The notes: generated by a model not told the origin, from the sequence alone. Positions 53,055 to 62,876 are shown, counted from the first letter of the stretch. The stretch is DNA of 63,942 nt from Bacillus timonensis (GCF_004799755.1 NZ_SLUB01000024.1:1-63942), one strand, 5' to 3'. Translations and numbers: made by a program.

Positions 53055-54062
53055 CTACACTTTCACTGGAACTTCTTCCTTCGTAAAGCCTTCTTGGTAA
53101 ATTCGACTGATAATCGACTCAATTTCAGGCTCTTCTACCGTCAAATCCGTAATATTATGGGTTTGCGTAATTTGGGAAATCACATCTGATGCAGAGTAAT
53201 CATCACGATTGAAACGAATCCATTTTCGGTTTCCTTCTTCCTTGCAAATCTCCCCATTTGAAACTTGTAGGTCGATTCCATTTTCCTCAACATCGACAAT
53301 CAATGTCCGCATTTTTCCATAACGCGATTTAACCGATGCAATCTCGCCATCATACACCTTTTGACCATGATCAATCAGAACCATTCGCGTACATAGCTTT
53401 TCAATGTCTTCCATATCGTGGGTAGTTAAAATAACCGTCACATTTCGAAGCTTATTGATTTCTTGAATAAATTCGCGCATTTTTTCTTTCGCCACAACAT
53501 CAAGACCAATCGTTGGCTCATCCAAAAACAAGATGTCTGGGTCATGCAGCAGGGATGCTGCAATGTCTGCTCTCATCCGCTGACCTAGTGAAAGCTGACG
53601 AACAGGTGTGTTCAAAAACTCACCCAGGCCTAAAATGTCTGTAAAAGTATCCATATTTTCTTTATAACGGACATCTGGAACCCGGTAAATTTCCTTTAGT
53701 AATTCAAAAGATTCGATTGTTGGCAGGTCCCACCAAAGCTGGGTCCGTTGGCCAAACACCACGCCAATGTTTTTCGCATTTTCCTTCCGATTTTCATAAG
53801 GGATAATCCCGTTAACACGGATTGACCCGCTTGTAGGAACTAGAATGCCGGTAAGCATTTTAATCGTTGTTGATTTCCCAGCACCATTTGGTCCAATGTA
53901 TCCCACCATTTCCCCTTTTTCAATCGAAAATGAAATATCTTTAACTGCTTCTTTCATTACAAATTGCCGGTTCACTACACTTTTTAAAGCGCCCATGAAC
54001 CCGGTCTCTCTTTTTGCAATCTTAAATTCTTTTCGTACATTTTCGACCTCTATAATAGCCAA
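53055..54062 (-). CDS. ABC-2-type exporter ATP-binding protein
   Basis: A 335-residue ABC ATPase. Walker A GPNGAGKST, Q-loop FGQRTQLWWD, signature LSLGQRMRADIAASLL, Walker B DILFLDEPTIGLD, H-loop TTHDMED. A ~80-residue C-terminal extension (about 240-335) follows. The QRTQLWWDLP loop is typical of the DrrA/NatA-like subgroup paired with DUF990 permeases. It works with the two permeases immediately upstream to export an unknown compound. Confidence 0.92.
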   Translation of the reverse strand: MAIIEVENVRKEFKIAKRETGFMGALKSVVNRQFVMKEAVKDISFSIEKGEMVGYIGPNGAGKSTTIKMLTGILVPTSGSIRVNGIIPYENRKENAKNIGVVFGQRTQLWWDLPTIESFELLKEIYRVPDVRYKENMDTFTDILGLGEFLNTPVRQLSLGQRMRADIAASLLHDPDILFLDEPTIGLDVVAKEKMREFIQEINKLRNVTVILTTHDMEDIEKLCTRMVLIDHGQKVYDGEIASVKSRYGKMRTLIVDVEENGIDLQVSNGEICKEEGNRKWIRFNRDDYSASDVISQITQTHNITDLTVEEPEIESIISRIYQEGFTKEEVPVKV

Positions 54063-54079
54063 GATGGAACCCCCTTTTT

Positions 54080-54889
54080 TTACGATCCAGCACTCTTATA
54101 GCGACTTAAACCAAGCATCCACACATGATACGCAACGATAAAAAACACGATTCCCACTAGTGGTGTAAAATACCCAATAGAGGAAGGAAAATAAGGTGTT
54201 TCCTTCTCTAAAATCACCGCTGCCGGGAAGTAGTTCACAAACCCAAATGGAACAACAAACGCCGTTACCCATTGGACCACTTTTGGATAAATCACAAGAG
54301 GATAGTTTGTTAAATTTCGAGCTGGATACATCACGACCCAATAAAAACGCTCTGATTTTGTTGTCCAGAAGGCAATTGCCGATATAAACACGAGGAGTCC
54401 CCCTTGAACCAAAATCCCTCCGATAACGGCTCCAAGTAAAAAGAGAATTTTTCCAAACTGCCAATGAATATCAAGGGCAGTGCTCACCCAAATAAAGACC
54501 AAGATACTAAAAATAAACTGCCCCGCTGCCCCGATATCGAATTTCATCGCCATAAAATGAAAGAATGGATTGATGGGGCGAACGAGGAACCGATCAAAGG
54601 TGCCATTCACAATATACGTATCCAAGCTTCTAAAATGGAAAAAGAGAATGATACAAAATCCCCATGACAATACGGCCAGTGCAAATAAAAAGAGCAACTC
54701 ATAGAAATTCCATTTTCCTAGTTCTTTAAATTGATAGAGCATAACCCACATCGTGATAGCAGTACCTGTATAGGCTGCGACCATCCCGACAATGCGCATG
54801 ATAAATGCAAAGCGATACTGCATTTGGGCACGGACACCTGCTCCGACGAGGCGAAAATATAATTTTATGTAATCGACTATTTTTTTCAT
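54080..54889 (-). CDS. ABC-2-type permease (ABC2_membrane_6/DUF990)
   Basis: A 269-residue six-helix permease. The conserved GTFDRFLVRPINPFFHFMA segment (near 95-113) is the DUF990 hallmark. 17 nt upstream of the ATPase gene and 3 nt after the other permease; the three form one export operon. Substrate unknown. Confidence 0.88.
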   Translation of the reverse strand: MKKIVDYIKLYFRLVGAGVRAQMQYRFAFIMRIVGMVAAYTGTAITMWVMLYQFKELGKWNFYELLFLFALAVLSWGFCIILFFHFRSLDTYIVNGTFDRFLVRPINPFFHFMAMKFDIGAAGQFIFSILVFIWVSTALDIHWQFGKILFLLGAVIGGILVQGGLLVFISAIAFWTTKSERFYWVVMYPARNLTNYPLVIYPKVVQWVTAFVVPFGFVNYFPAAVILEKETPYFPSSIGYFTPLVGIVFFIVAYHVWMLGLSRYKSAGS

Positions 54890-54892
54890 GCT

Positions 54893-55696
54893 TCACCCTC
54901 CCTGAACGATCACTTTGTTTGATGCCTTACTCCAAACAAATCGGAGGATTCCATACGAAACTGCTACCCAAAATAACTGAATCCCAATTGATAGAAAGAC
55001 CTCGTTACCTGAAATCTCTTCTATGAAAATAGCATTCGGAATAAAATAGATTCCTTGAAATGGCAAATAGGATGCGAGCGTTTGCAACCAACCAGGGAAA
55101 AACCACAACGGGATGACCGATCCGGATAGAAGTGAAACCGAAAAATAAAAAACGTCCTCGATTCCCCCTGTTTCAATGAGCCAGAATGTAAATAAACCAA
55201 ATGTCAGTTCAATACAATATCGAATGAGAAAGCCTAAAAAACCTGAAATAATAAATAAAATCCACGTCTGCCATGAGGTTGGCAAGCTCAGATCAACAAA
55301 GAAAAACAACAGAAAATATAACGGGACCAACGCGGTTAACATATAAAATGCGACACTGCCAAAATCGGCAAATAAATAGCGTAACGGAACATCAAAAGGT
55401 CTCATTAATTCAAGTGCAATGTCACCTGTTCGAACCTTTTCCTGCAGTTCCCACAATGGCGTCCCAGCACCATTCACTGCCGTTAAAAATTGACTGACGA
55501 CTACATAGGTAAGCATGGCTGTTAAAGAAATTCCACTTGCTTCTTCTTTGCCAGCATATAGTGCATACCAAATGGACATCCACATTAATAGAAAGATAAT
55601 ATTTGAAACCAGCCTTGTCCACACATCAAATCGATAGGCGGCTGACCTCATAAAGGCTTTTCTCGTAAAAGCATTATACATTTTTACCGTATCCAT
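54893..55696 (-). CDS. ABC-2-type permease (ABC2_membrane_6-like)
   Basis: A 267-residue six-helix permease related to its neighbour: RTGDIALELMRPFDVPLRYLFADFG (near 82-106) corresponds to the conserved LxRPxNP loop. The ATG at 55696 follows TAGGTGAC; an in-frame start 11 codons earlier has no ribosome site. First gene of the three-gene export operon. Confidence 0.87.
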   Translation of the reverse strand: MDTVKMYNAFTRKAFMRSAAYRFDVWTRLVSNIIFLLMWMSIWYALYAGKEEASGISLTAMLTYVVVSQFLTAVNGAGTPLWELQEKVRTGDIALELMRPFDVPLRYLFADFGSVAFYMLTALVPLYFLLFFFVDLSLPTSWQTWILFIISGFLGFLIRYCIELTFGLFTFWLIETGGIEDVFYFSVSLLSGSVIPLWFFPGWLQTLASYLPFQGIYFIPNAIFIEEISGNEVFLSIGIQLFWVAVSYGILRFVWSKASNKVIVQGG

Positions 55697-55766
55697 CAAG
55701 TCACCTACTAGACATTTTGCTTTTAACAAATTTTTCTTTATAGTAGCATAATTGCCTGCCTTCCGA

Positions 55767-57077
55767 CTAGGCTCTTTCTTTCTTTTTGGAGCCTAGTCGT
55801 GTAACAGTTTGTTCAATTAAGATGGCGACAATTGTTCCCAGAACAAGTCCATTATTTAATATAGACGTTAAAATAGGGGGCACATCTTTGAAAGCATCTG
55901 AAGGTACGAACATCGACCCAACCCCAACAAATAAAGAAAACACAATAATCATTCGGGAACGACTTTTATTCAACAAGTTTTCAAATGCAGCTAACGCAGG
56001 CAGCATGAGATTGGCAAAAATGATAAATACCGTTGCATACCCGATTGGTGCCGGCAACCCAGAAACAAAATTCATGATTTTAGGAAAAAAACTAATGCCG
56101 ACTAAAATAAAACTACCGACTATAAAAGGGAGTTTTGTATTAATTTTCGTGGTTGCAATGAAACCTGCCGCTCCTGAGATGGGTACGGGTGCAACCGCTG
56201 AAAAAATCCCTGCGAAAATTTGGTTAACCCCTGCCATAAATCCAGCCGGACGATATCTCGTTTTTTCCGTTTTAATCTGTTGGGAATGCAGCACCTGCTC
56301 AACAACTCGTATGCTTGCGATTAAATTTGTTAACAGCAATAACGTCACAAGAATCGCTGTGGCAATCATTCCACTATCAAAGACTGGATTCCCGAAGGCA
56401 AATAGACGAGGAAATTCCACCCATTTATTCGATGTCACTTTGATTGGGTCAGTAAGGCCGAAAATAGCAAAAATGATCCAACCAAGAGCTAAGCTAATAA
56501 GAACGGAGTATTGCCTCAATGCTCGAGGTCCCTTTTCTGCAAAAACAAACGTAAAAACAATAATAAACAGACAAATCACTAAGATTTTTAAATATACCGT
56601 TTCTTGTCCCCGGTACCCCACTCCAAAGATTCCATTTAAAAATGAACCACTTAGTTGAAGGGAAAGTAAAATCAAATACGTCCCGGTTACAACCGGTGTA
56701 AATAGCTTTGAAATTCGATCAATAATTCCATATACACTTAAAAGCATAAATAAAATTCCACTAAATAAAATACCCGCTTCTATGGCTCGGAGTGTATCTT
56801 CCCCTGAGCCGTACAAGGTGGGCCCTAGACCTGCATAAATGATAAATACGCCCCACCATAAACCGGCCGGCCCTTCATTAATCGGCAGACGATGCCCCAA
56901 ATACACTTGGACTAAGCTTGATAATCCAAGTACTAGGAACGTCCGCGCAACAAAGCTTGCCGTTTCCGCTGGGTCCATTCCATAAAGAGCTGCTATCGCG
57001 ATTGGTGCGACAATCGAACTCGCAATGATAAACGCAAGCCATTGTAATGAACTAAAAAACACTTTCACTATTATCAT
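55767..57077 (-). CDS. NCS2-family purine/xanthine permease (YwdJ-like)
   Basis: A 436-residue nucleobase transporter with fourteen helices expected. Typical features: NEGPAGLWWGVFIIY, GSGEDTLRAIEAG, TPVVTGTYLIL and the C-terminal PVPISGAAGFIATTKI motif. The family imports xanthine, uric acid, uracil or other nucleobases with protons or sodium. Close in feel to B. subtilis YwdJ, whose substrate is undefined. A GTG three codons in (57068) is an alternative start. No PurR or purine riboswitch seen upstream. Confidence 0.85.
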   Translation of the reverse strand: MIIVKVFFSSLQWLAFIIASSIVAPIAIAALYGMDPAETASFVARTFLVLGLSSLVQVYLGHRLPINEGPAGLWWGVFIIYAGLGPTLYGSGEDTLRAIEAGILFSGILFMLLSVYGIIDRISKLFTPVVTGTYLILLSLQLSGSFLNGIFGVGYRGQETVYLKILVICLFIIVFTFVFAEKGPRALRQYSVLISLALGWIIFAIFGLTDPIKVTSNKWVEFPRLFAFGNPVFDSGMIATAILVTLLLLTNLIASIRVVEQVLHSQQIKTEKTRYRPAGFMAGVNQIFAGIFSAVAPVPISGAAGFIATTKINTKLPFIVGSFILVGISFFPKIMNFVSGLPAPIGYATVFIIFANLMLPALAAFENLLNKSRSRMIIVFSLFVGVGSMFVPSDAFKDVPPILTSILNNGLVLGTIVAILIEQTVTRLGSKKKERA

Positions 57078-57084
57078 CCCTATT

Positions 57085-57185
57085 CCATAATCAAATGCGC
57101 CTTGGCGTATTTGCGCCCGATTTTTTCGAGCAAGCTCGAAAATTTCCTCTGAAAAATCGTGGCATCCGCCGGAGGCTTAACTTTA
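57085..57185. repeat. Palindromic intergenic element upstream of the NCS2 gene
   Basis: Contains the perfect palindrome TTTTCGAGCAAGCTCGAAAA (near 57122-57142) and nested complementarity between CGATTTTTTC and GAAAAATCG on its flanks. The adjoining GGCATCCGCCGGAGGCTTAA has CCGCCGGAGG symmetry. Looks like a dispersed Bacillus repeat or a compound hairpin. The remainder up to 57367 is AT-rich with nothing else visible. Confidence 0.55.
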
Positions 57186-57367
57186 TTCAGTCTAGGTTCG
57201 AACCCACATCGAAATTGGATACTTTTTTACATTCATTACCTCACTAATAAATGTAGTGGATTTCTACTTAATAAAGTTGTGCTTTCCCATTTTATCATTT
57301 TTTTCAATTTGTGTATGTCTGATATAATTAAGTATATGCACTAATTTTTGTTTATGGAGGAAAATAG

Positions 57368-58351
57368 ATGATTCGTTTTGGAGTAATCGGAACTAACTGG
57401 ATAACAGATGCATTTTTAGAAGCAACAAAGGCAATCGAGGATTTTTCATTAACCGCTGTTTACTCGCGTACAGAGGAACGTGCAAAGAAGTTTGCTGAAA
57501 AATATCAAGCACCCTATATCTTTACATCGATTGAGGAAATGGCACAATCTAATGTCTTTGATGCTGTATATATCGCAAGCCCGACTTCCTTTCACGCCTC
57601 ACAAGCGATTATTCTATTGAATCATGGCAAGCATGTTCTTTGTGAGAAACCGATTGCCTCAAATACGAGAGAACTAAAAGAAATGATTCAAGCGGCAAAG
57701 GAAAATCAAGTGCTCTTAATGGAAGCATTGAAGTCTGGATTTCTCCCTTCTTATGCAAACATTCGGGAGAACTTGCATAAAATCGGTCCCGTTCGTCGCT
57801 ATTTTGCGAGCTATTGTCAATATTCATCCCGCTATGATGCCTATAAGGAAGGTACGGTATTAAATGCCTTTAAACCTGAATTTTCAAATGGGTCGTTAAT
57901 GGATATTGGCGTGTACTGTGTGTATCCAATGGTCCATTTATTTGGAAAGCCCGATTCGATCAAAGCAAGTGGGCTAATGCTTGATTCTGGTGTAGATGGC
58001 GAAGGTAGTATTCTCGCCTATTACGGGGAGATGGAAGGTATGATGATGTTTTCGAAAATCACGAATTCTTACATCCCTTCTGAAATACAAGGTGAAAATG
58101 GTAGCATTCTGATTGATAAAATCTCATCACCTGAAAAAGTTGAAATTCGTTATCGGGATGGTCGTGTCGAAGATCTTTCAATCCTCCCCGAGCAGCACAC
58201 GATGTATTATGAGGCAAAGGAATTTATCGAGTTGATTAAACATGGTTCAATCGAATCAACTGTCAATACATACGAAAACTCATTGGCTGTAATGGAAATC
58301 CTTGACGAAGCCCGGCAGCAAATGGGAATAGTATTTCCTGCAGATCAATAA
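57368..58351 (+). CDS. yulF: Gfo/Idh/MocA family oxidoreductase (YulF-like)
   Basis: A 327-residue dehydrogenase. N-terminal GVIGTNWITDAFLEA, HVLCEKPIAS with the EKP lysine, and FSNGSLMDIGVYCVYP in the catalytic region (DIGVY, with Tyr in the His position, typical of the glucose-fructose oxidoreductase/trans-dihydrodiol group). Closely resembles B. subtilis YulF. Substrate unknown. GGAGGA lies 7 nt before the ATG. Independent of the island at 31-48 kb. Confidence 0.85.
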   Translation: MIRFGVIGTNWITDAFLEATKAIEDFSLTAVYSRTEERAKKFAEKYQAPYIFTSIEEMAQSNVFDAVYIASPTSFHASQAIILLNHGKHVLCEKPIASNTRELKEMIQAAKENQVLLMEALKSGFLPSYANIRENLHKIGPVRRYFASYCQYSSRYDAYKEGTVLNAFKPEFSNGSLMDIGVYCVYPMVHLFGKPDSIKASGLMLDSGVDGEGSILAYYGEMEGMMMFSKITNSYIPSEIQGENGSILIDKISSPEKVEIRYRDGRVEDLSILPEQHTMYYEAKEFIELIKHGSIESTVNTYENSLAVMEILDEARQQMGIVFPADQ

Positions 58352-58355
58352 GTTA

Positions 58356-58388
58356 AAACGCTTGCGACACAAACATGTCGCAAGCGTA
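58356..58388. terminator. Bidirectional terminator between yulF and yhfK
   Basis: ACGCTTGCGACA and TGTCGCAAGCGT pair perfectly around CAAACA. T runs are weak on both sides. Confidence 0.75.
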
Positions 58389-58396
58389 TGTATACT

Positions 58397-59041
58397 CTAT
58401 ATCTTTTTTAATGCATCCACGATCGGTTCATCGCCACTTACAAGATCAAAAGCTTGATTAAATGTACGTTCCTCTGTTAACGAAGCAACAATCACTTTTG
58501 CCACATCTGCACGGGGGATTGTATTTCTCGTTAAATTCTCCCCTACAGCGATCTTCCCAGTGCCTTCCTCATTCAATAAGCCACCAGGTCGAACAATCGT
58601 ATAGGTTAACTCACTTTGCTCGAGAATTCGGTCTGAATAATGCTTTGCGACATAGTATGGACGGATGGCCTCATTCCATTTTTCACGTTGATTAGCGCCT
58701 AATGCACTTATCATGACAAAGCGTTTGACCCCAGATTGTTCTGCGGCTTCAATGGTTTTTACTGCACCATCCAGGTCAATTAAGAGGGTTTGATCTGGAC
58801 CTGTATGACCGCCGGACCCTGCAGTAAATACAACTGCATCACATCCCGAAATTGCTTTACGAATTTCTGATACACTATCTGCAATACTTGCAAAGACTGT
58901 TTCAACACCTAGATTGTCAAAATAGGCTACTTGCTCCTGCTTACGTACCATAGCGAGTGGTGTATGCTCACCACTTTCCTTCAAAAGCTTCACCACTTGT
59001 TTTCCGATTTGTCCATTTGCTCCAACTACACAAACCTTCAT
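58397..59041 (-). CDS. yhfK: NAD(P)-binding atypical short-chain dehydrogenase (YhfK-like)
   Basis: A 214-residue Rossmann protein. VVGANGQIGKQVV binds the dinucleotide, then VVFTAGSGG, FVMISALGAN, PYYVAKHYSDRIL (YxxxK-like) and YTIVRPGGL. It belongs to the NmrA/atypical SDR-a5 type, lacking a clear serine-tyrosine-lysine triad. Matches B. subtilis YhfK. Role unknown, probably redox sensing or a small reductase. Confidence 0.88.
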   Translation of the reverse strand: MKVCVVGANGQIGKQVVKLLKESGEHTPLAMVRKQEQVAYFDNLGVETVFASIADSVSEIRKAISGCDAVVFTAGSGGHTGPDQTLLIDLDGAVKTIEAAEQSGVKRFVMISALGANQREKWNEAIRPYYVAKHYSDRILEQSELTYTIVRPGGLLNEEGTGKIAVGENLTRNTIPRADVAKVIVASLTEERTFNQAFDLVSGDEPIVDALKKI

Positions 59042-59126
59042 CCACCTAGCCCCTTTCAGATTGTATTTCTTTTATTATTACAAGTTGAGGAAGAGATATC
59101 AAACGATAGGGCTTATAATTAAGGAC

Positions 59127-59156
59127 CACCGAGCCTTAACTCGTGTGGTCCAAAAA
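59127..59156 (-). terminator. Terminator of the ABC exporter operon
   Basis: GGACCAC-CGAG / CTCG-GTGGTCC with one mismatch on each arm around TTAAGG, then TTAATT on the minus strand. Confidence 0.7.
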
Positions 59157-59158
59157 AC

Positions 59159-60895
59159 TTACGCATATAGGGACTGTGCTTGCATGCGATACATGTTTGC
59201 ATATATACCGCCGTGAGCCAATAATTCATCATGGGTTCCTTGTTCTTTAATGACTCCTCGCTCTAATACAAGTATGCGATCGGCATTTTTGATGGTTGAC
59301 AGGCGGTGAGCAATAATAAAGGTTGTGCGCCCTTTCTTAAGAACATCCATCGCGTGTTGAATAATCTCTTCGGTCTCCGTATCAATATTGGAAGTCGCTT
59401 CATCAAGTATTAAAATCGCTGGGTCAAACGCAAGTGCACGTGCAAATGAGATAAGCTGACGTTGACCTGATGAAAGTGTACTTCCTTTTTCAATTACCGG
59501 TTCATCGATTCCTTTTTCCAGATTCTTAAGAACTCGTTCTGCACCAACTGCTTGTAATGCTTTCTCTACTGTTTCCCGTGTGATCTTCGGGTCATTCAAA
59601 CTTACATTTGAGGCAATCGTACCCGTGAACAAATACGGATCTTGCAAGACGATTCCCATATGCTGACGAATGGTCTGTCTTGGCAAGGTCGTGATGTCGA
59701 TTCCATCGATATAAATCTTTCCTATGGATGGATCATAAAAGCGGAAAAGCAAGTTCATGATCGAGCTTTTTCCAGAACCGGTATGACCAACCAAAGCAAC
59801 CGTTTCACCACGTTTTGCTTCAAACGAGAGATTTTTTAATACATATTCATCGTCTTTATAGGCGAAAGTGACATCCTCGAATACCACATGGCCATCATAT
59901 CTTGGCATGGTTTCCTCGGATACCTCTTCCCCTTTTAAATCTAATACATCAAATACTCGTTTTCCGGCTACAAGAGAGCGTTCTAATTGGGAAAACTGAT
60001 TCACTACATTTGTTATCGGATTAAATAATCTTGTTAAATAATCAACAAATGCGTACAATGTACCAGCCGAGGCAACCTCACCTACCGATAATGATTGTGT
60101 GCCAAAATAAACAATGAAAACGGTGAACATCATGAGACGTAAAGTATTTACTAAGTTAAATGAAGTGGCAGAATCTAATAATAAAAGTTTTCGCCCATAT
60201 GCATAATGCTCATTATTCATATCATCAAATTCCTTCGTCATTTGCTCTTCACGACGAAAGGCTTGAATAATCGTCATTCCTTGAATGGACTCATTGATCA
60301 TCGCATTGATGTCCGCAATTTTTTTACGAATCACTTTATTATACTGTGATGCATATTTCCTGTATAAAATCATCCATACATAAATGAGCGGAATCATGAG
60401 TAATGCAAGCATTGCCATTTTCCAATTGAGTATAAATAGGGCAATATAAACACCCGCTATTGAAATAAAGCTTGTGGCAAAGTTTGAAAGCACCTGCACG
60501 TATAGATTTCGAACGGCTTCTGTATCATTCGTAACCCGTGCGACAATTTTTCCGGCTGGCCGTTGATCAAAAAATTGAATCGGCAATGTATGGATATGCC
60601 CAAATACATCCCTACGCAATTTTTGGATGACCCGATTCGCTCCCACTTGTAAATAAATATACATGAAATATCGTAAAATCGCCGTTGCGATGGCTAAAAT
60701 GAGGTATAAGCAAAGCAACCAGGCAATTGGCTGAATTTCAATATTTCCAATGACCATATATTCATCGATGATGTACTTCGCAATAAATGGACCTGCTAAA
60801 TCCGTAAAGACTGCAATCGTTAAGAAAAACAGTCCAATAAAAATAGGTCTCTTGTAATACATCGCATATTTTGTTAATCGTTTACCTGTACTCAT
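59159..60895 (-). CDS. Heterodimeric multidrug ABC exporter subunit, BmrD/YheH-like
   Basis: A 578-residue half-transporter: six helices (1-~310), then an ATPase domain with Walker A GHTGSGKSS, signature LSSGQRQLISFARAL, Walker B AILILDEATSNID with the canonical catalytic glutamate, and H-loop IAHRLST. LSSGQ and the canonical Glu match the BmrD side of the BmrC/BmrD pair. BmrD of B. subtilis is about 673 residues because of an extracellular insert; this protein lacks it. The start overlaps the partner stop by 4 nt (ATGA). Exports drugs as a heterodimer. Confidence 0.9.
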   Translation of the reverse strand: MSTGKRLTKYAMYYKRPIFIGLFFLTIAVFTDLAGPFIAKYIIDEYMVIGNIEIQPIAWLLCLYLILAIATAILRYFMYIYLQVGANRVIQKLRRDVFGHIHTLPIQFFDQRPAGKIVARVTNDTEAVRNLYVQVLSNFATSFISIAGVYIALFILNWKMAMLALLMIPLIYVWMILYRKYASQYNKVIRKKIADINAMINESIQGMTIIQAFRREEQMTKEFDDMNNEHYAYGRKLLLLDSATSFNLVNTLRLMMFTVFIVYFGTQSLSVGEVASAGTLYAFVDYLTRLFNPITNVVNQFSQLERSLVAGKRVFDVLDLKGEEVSEETMPRYDGHVVFEDVTFAYKDDEYVLKNLSFEAKRGETVALVGHTGSGKSSIMNLLFRFYDPSIGKIYIDGIDITTLPRQTIRQHMGIVLQDPYLFTGTIASNVSLNDPKITRETVEKALQAVGAERVLKNLEKGIDEPVIEKGSTLSSGQRQLISFARALAFDPAILILDEATSNIDTETEEIIQHAMDVLKKGRTTFIIAHRLSTIKNADRILVLERGVIKEQGTHDELLAHGGIYANMYRMQAQSLYA

Positions 60896-62634
60896 GCCCG
60901 ACCCTCCTCTAGCTGCTGACGGTCAAATTGTTCCTTATACCAACCATTTTGTCTTAGAAGTTCTTCGTGAGTCCCTTGTTCTGTAATTTGCCCTTCATCC
61001 AGCACGATAATATGATCAGCGTGTTGAACACCAGATAAACGATGTGTCGTAATAATCGTTGTTTTGTCACTTCGCTCATTCTGAATGTTTTCGATGATGC
61101 GTGCCTCTGTTTTCGCATCAACCGCGGATAGCGAATCATCCAGGATTAAGATTTCAGGGTCTTTGATAAGTGCACGTGCAATGGACACACGTTGCTTTTG
61201 TCCTCCAGATAAGGAAACCCCTTTTTCACCTACAAGGGTTTCGAGTCCCCTTGGTAAGTTTTCCAAGTCTTTTTTAAAGTATGCTAAATGAATCGCCTTC
61301 TCGATTTCTGCATCCGTAGCATCTTCTTTACCAAACAAAATGTTTTCTCGAATCGTCCGTGAAAATAACACGTGATCCTGTGGAACGTATCCGATCCAAT
61401 CAAGTATTTGTTCCTTCGTCTGTGACGCGATATCAATTCCAGCAATACTGAGTTGCCCTTCCTGTAATGGATATTCGCGTAGTAATTGTCGTAAAAATGT
61501 GGTTTTTCCAGCACCTGTTTTCCCAACGATACCAAGTGTTTCTCCCTTTTTTAAGGACAGGGTGATCTTCTGTAAGTTTTTCACCTGACTCGTTGGATAC
61601 TGGAACATTAAATCATGAAATCCAATCCTATTCGGTGTCGAAACAGCAACTGGATCATTTGAATTTTTAACATCTGCCTCATAATTGAGCGTTTCTTGCA
61701 CACGATCCAGTGAAGCATTCCCTTGCTGCATGACATTGATTAGTTCACCAATTGCAAAAATGGGCCATACGGCAAGACCTAGATAGACATTAAATGTAAC
61801 AAGCTGACCTACTGTCATTTCACCATTTGCTACAAGAAATGCACCATATCCTAGTGCTACGACATAGCTAATACCTGTTCCGACTTTCGTAATCGGGCCG
61901 AACAAAGCATTAATCTTCGCTGTATGCATATTTTTCTGGTAAACCTCTTCGCTTTTATCAGCAAAGACTTGTTCATCCTTCTTTTCCTGGACATAGGCGC
62001 GAATGACTCTCACACCTGCAACAGATTCTAGAACATCATCATTCAATTCTCCAAATGAATCTTGGGCTTTCATATATCGTTCATGGACAATTTTCCCTAA
62101 ATATTGAATGAGCACGGCCATAATCGGAACCGGCAGCATTGAAAAGAACGTTAATTTCCACGAAATCATAATTCCCATTGCTAAAATAATCGTTCCTAAA
62201 AATAAGGTGGAATCGATCAATGTCATAATCCCAAAACCCGCGGTTAGTGAAACGGAATTCAAATCGTTTGTTGCACGGGCCATTAAGTCACCAGTACGGT
62301 TCTTCTCATAAAAGGTAGGTGTCATTTTTAAAAACTGTCGCATTAACTTACGACGCATGACTTTTTCAAGGTTTAAGGAACCTTCAAATAATCGGTACTG
62401 CCAAAAGAAATTTAAGAAATAGCCAGAAACGATAATGGCTACGAATATTAAAATATATTGAATCAATACATTCCTAGTCATTTCTCCTGCTGTTAAAACA
62501 TCGATAATGGAGCCCAGTAAATAAGGTGGAATTACTTCCAACACTGTGGCGATCATTAACAAGACGATAGCAATTGTATATTGCAACCAATATTTTTTAA
62601 AAAACCAACCAAGTTTACCTAATACTTCAAACAT
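60892..62634 (-). CDS. Heterodimeric multidrug ABC exporter subunit, BmrC/YheI-like
   Basis: A 580-residue half-transporter: six helices (1-~315) and an ATPase with Walker A GKTGAGKTT, signature LSGGQKQRVSIARAL, Walker B EILILDDSLSAVD and H-loop TTHRLSG. The catalytic glutamate after Walker B is replaced by Asp (LDDS), the signature of the degenerate-site subunit of BmrCD-type exporters. Preceded by a ~350-nt leader with a leader peptide, alternative hairpins and terminator, as expected of antibiotic-induced attenuation in the bmr operon. Confidence 0.9.
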   Translation of the reverse strand: MFEVLGKLGWFFKKYWLQYTIAIVLLMIATVLEVIPPYLLGSIIDVLTAGEMTRNVLIQYILIFVAIIVSGYFLNFFWQYRLFEGSLNLEKVMRRKLMRQFLKMTPTFYEKNRTGDLMARATNDLNSVSLTAGFGIMTLIDSTLFLGTIILAMGIMISWKLTFFSMLPVPIMAVLIQYLGKIVHERYMKAQDSFGELNDDVLESVAGVRVIRAYVQEKKDEQVFADKSEEVYQKNMHTAKINALFGPITKVGTGISYVVALGYGAFLVANGEMTVGQLVTFNVYLGLAVWPIFAIGELINVMQQGNASLDRVQETLNYEADVKNSNDPVAVSTPNRIGFHDLMFQYPTSQVKNLQKITLSLKKGETLGIVGKTGAGKTTFLRQLLREYPLQEGQLSIAGIDIASQTKEQILDWIGYVPQDHVLFSRTIRENILFGKEDATDAEIEKAIHLAYFKKDLENLPRGLETLVGEKGVSLSGGQKQRVSIARALIKDPEILILDDSLSAVDAKTEARIIENIQNERSDKTTIITTHRLSGVQHADHIIVLDEGQITEQGTHEELLRQNGWYKEQFDRQQLEEGRA

Positions 62635-62756
62635 TTCTCATACCTTCTTTCTCGTTCACAGTTGAAAGCCCTGAGCTACCCACTGTCTAGCAACTCCTTG
62701 TTAAAAATCAATACTCTTCGCTTTTTCCACATTGTCTCTACTCCCTTTCATGTTTG

Positions 62757-62876
62757 AAAAGCGCAGGGTGCCTGCTTATCGGCGACAAGCATAAGACGAG
62801 ACCTGATAGAAGGCGCATTTTGCCTTCTGAAGGTATTGGCTTATGACCTCGAGCCGATGGCGCCCGTAGCTAGACT
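62757..62876. repeat. Dispersed Bacillus-type palindromic intergenic repeat
   Basis: About 120 bp beginning GCGCAGGGTGCCTGC and ending GGCGCCCGTAGCTAGAC, symmetric overall: CGACAAGCATAAGAC near the left and GGCTTATGACCTCGAG near the right, with the inner hairpin AGAAGGCGCA/TGCCTTCT. I recognise this pattern (CATAAG, AGAAGGCGC, TTATGAC, GCTAGAC) as a frequent intergenic repeat in Bacillaceae genomes. It lies inside the leader of the ABC exporter transcript. Confidence 0.75.

Noticed and set aside
55786-56658. 290-codon open frame on the plus strand
   Set aside because: Entirely antisense to the NCS2 permease, which has clear family motifs; no ribosome site, and the composition is that of a mirrored membrane-protein gene.
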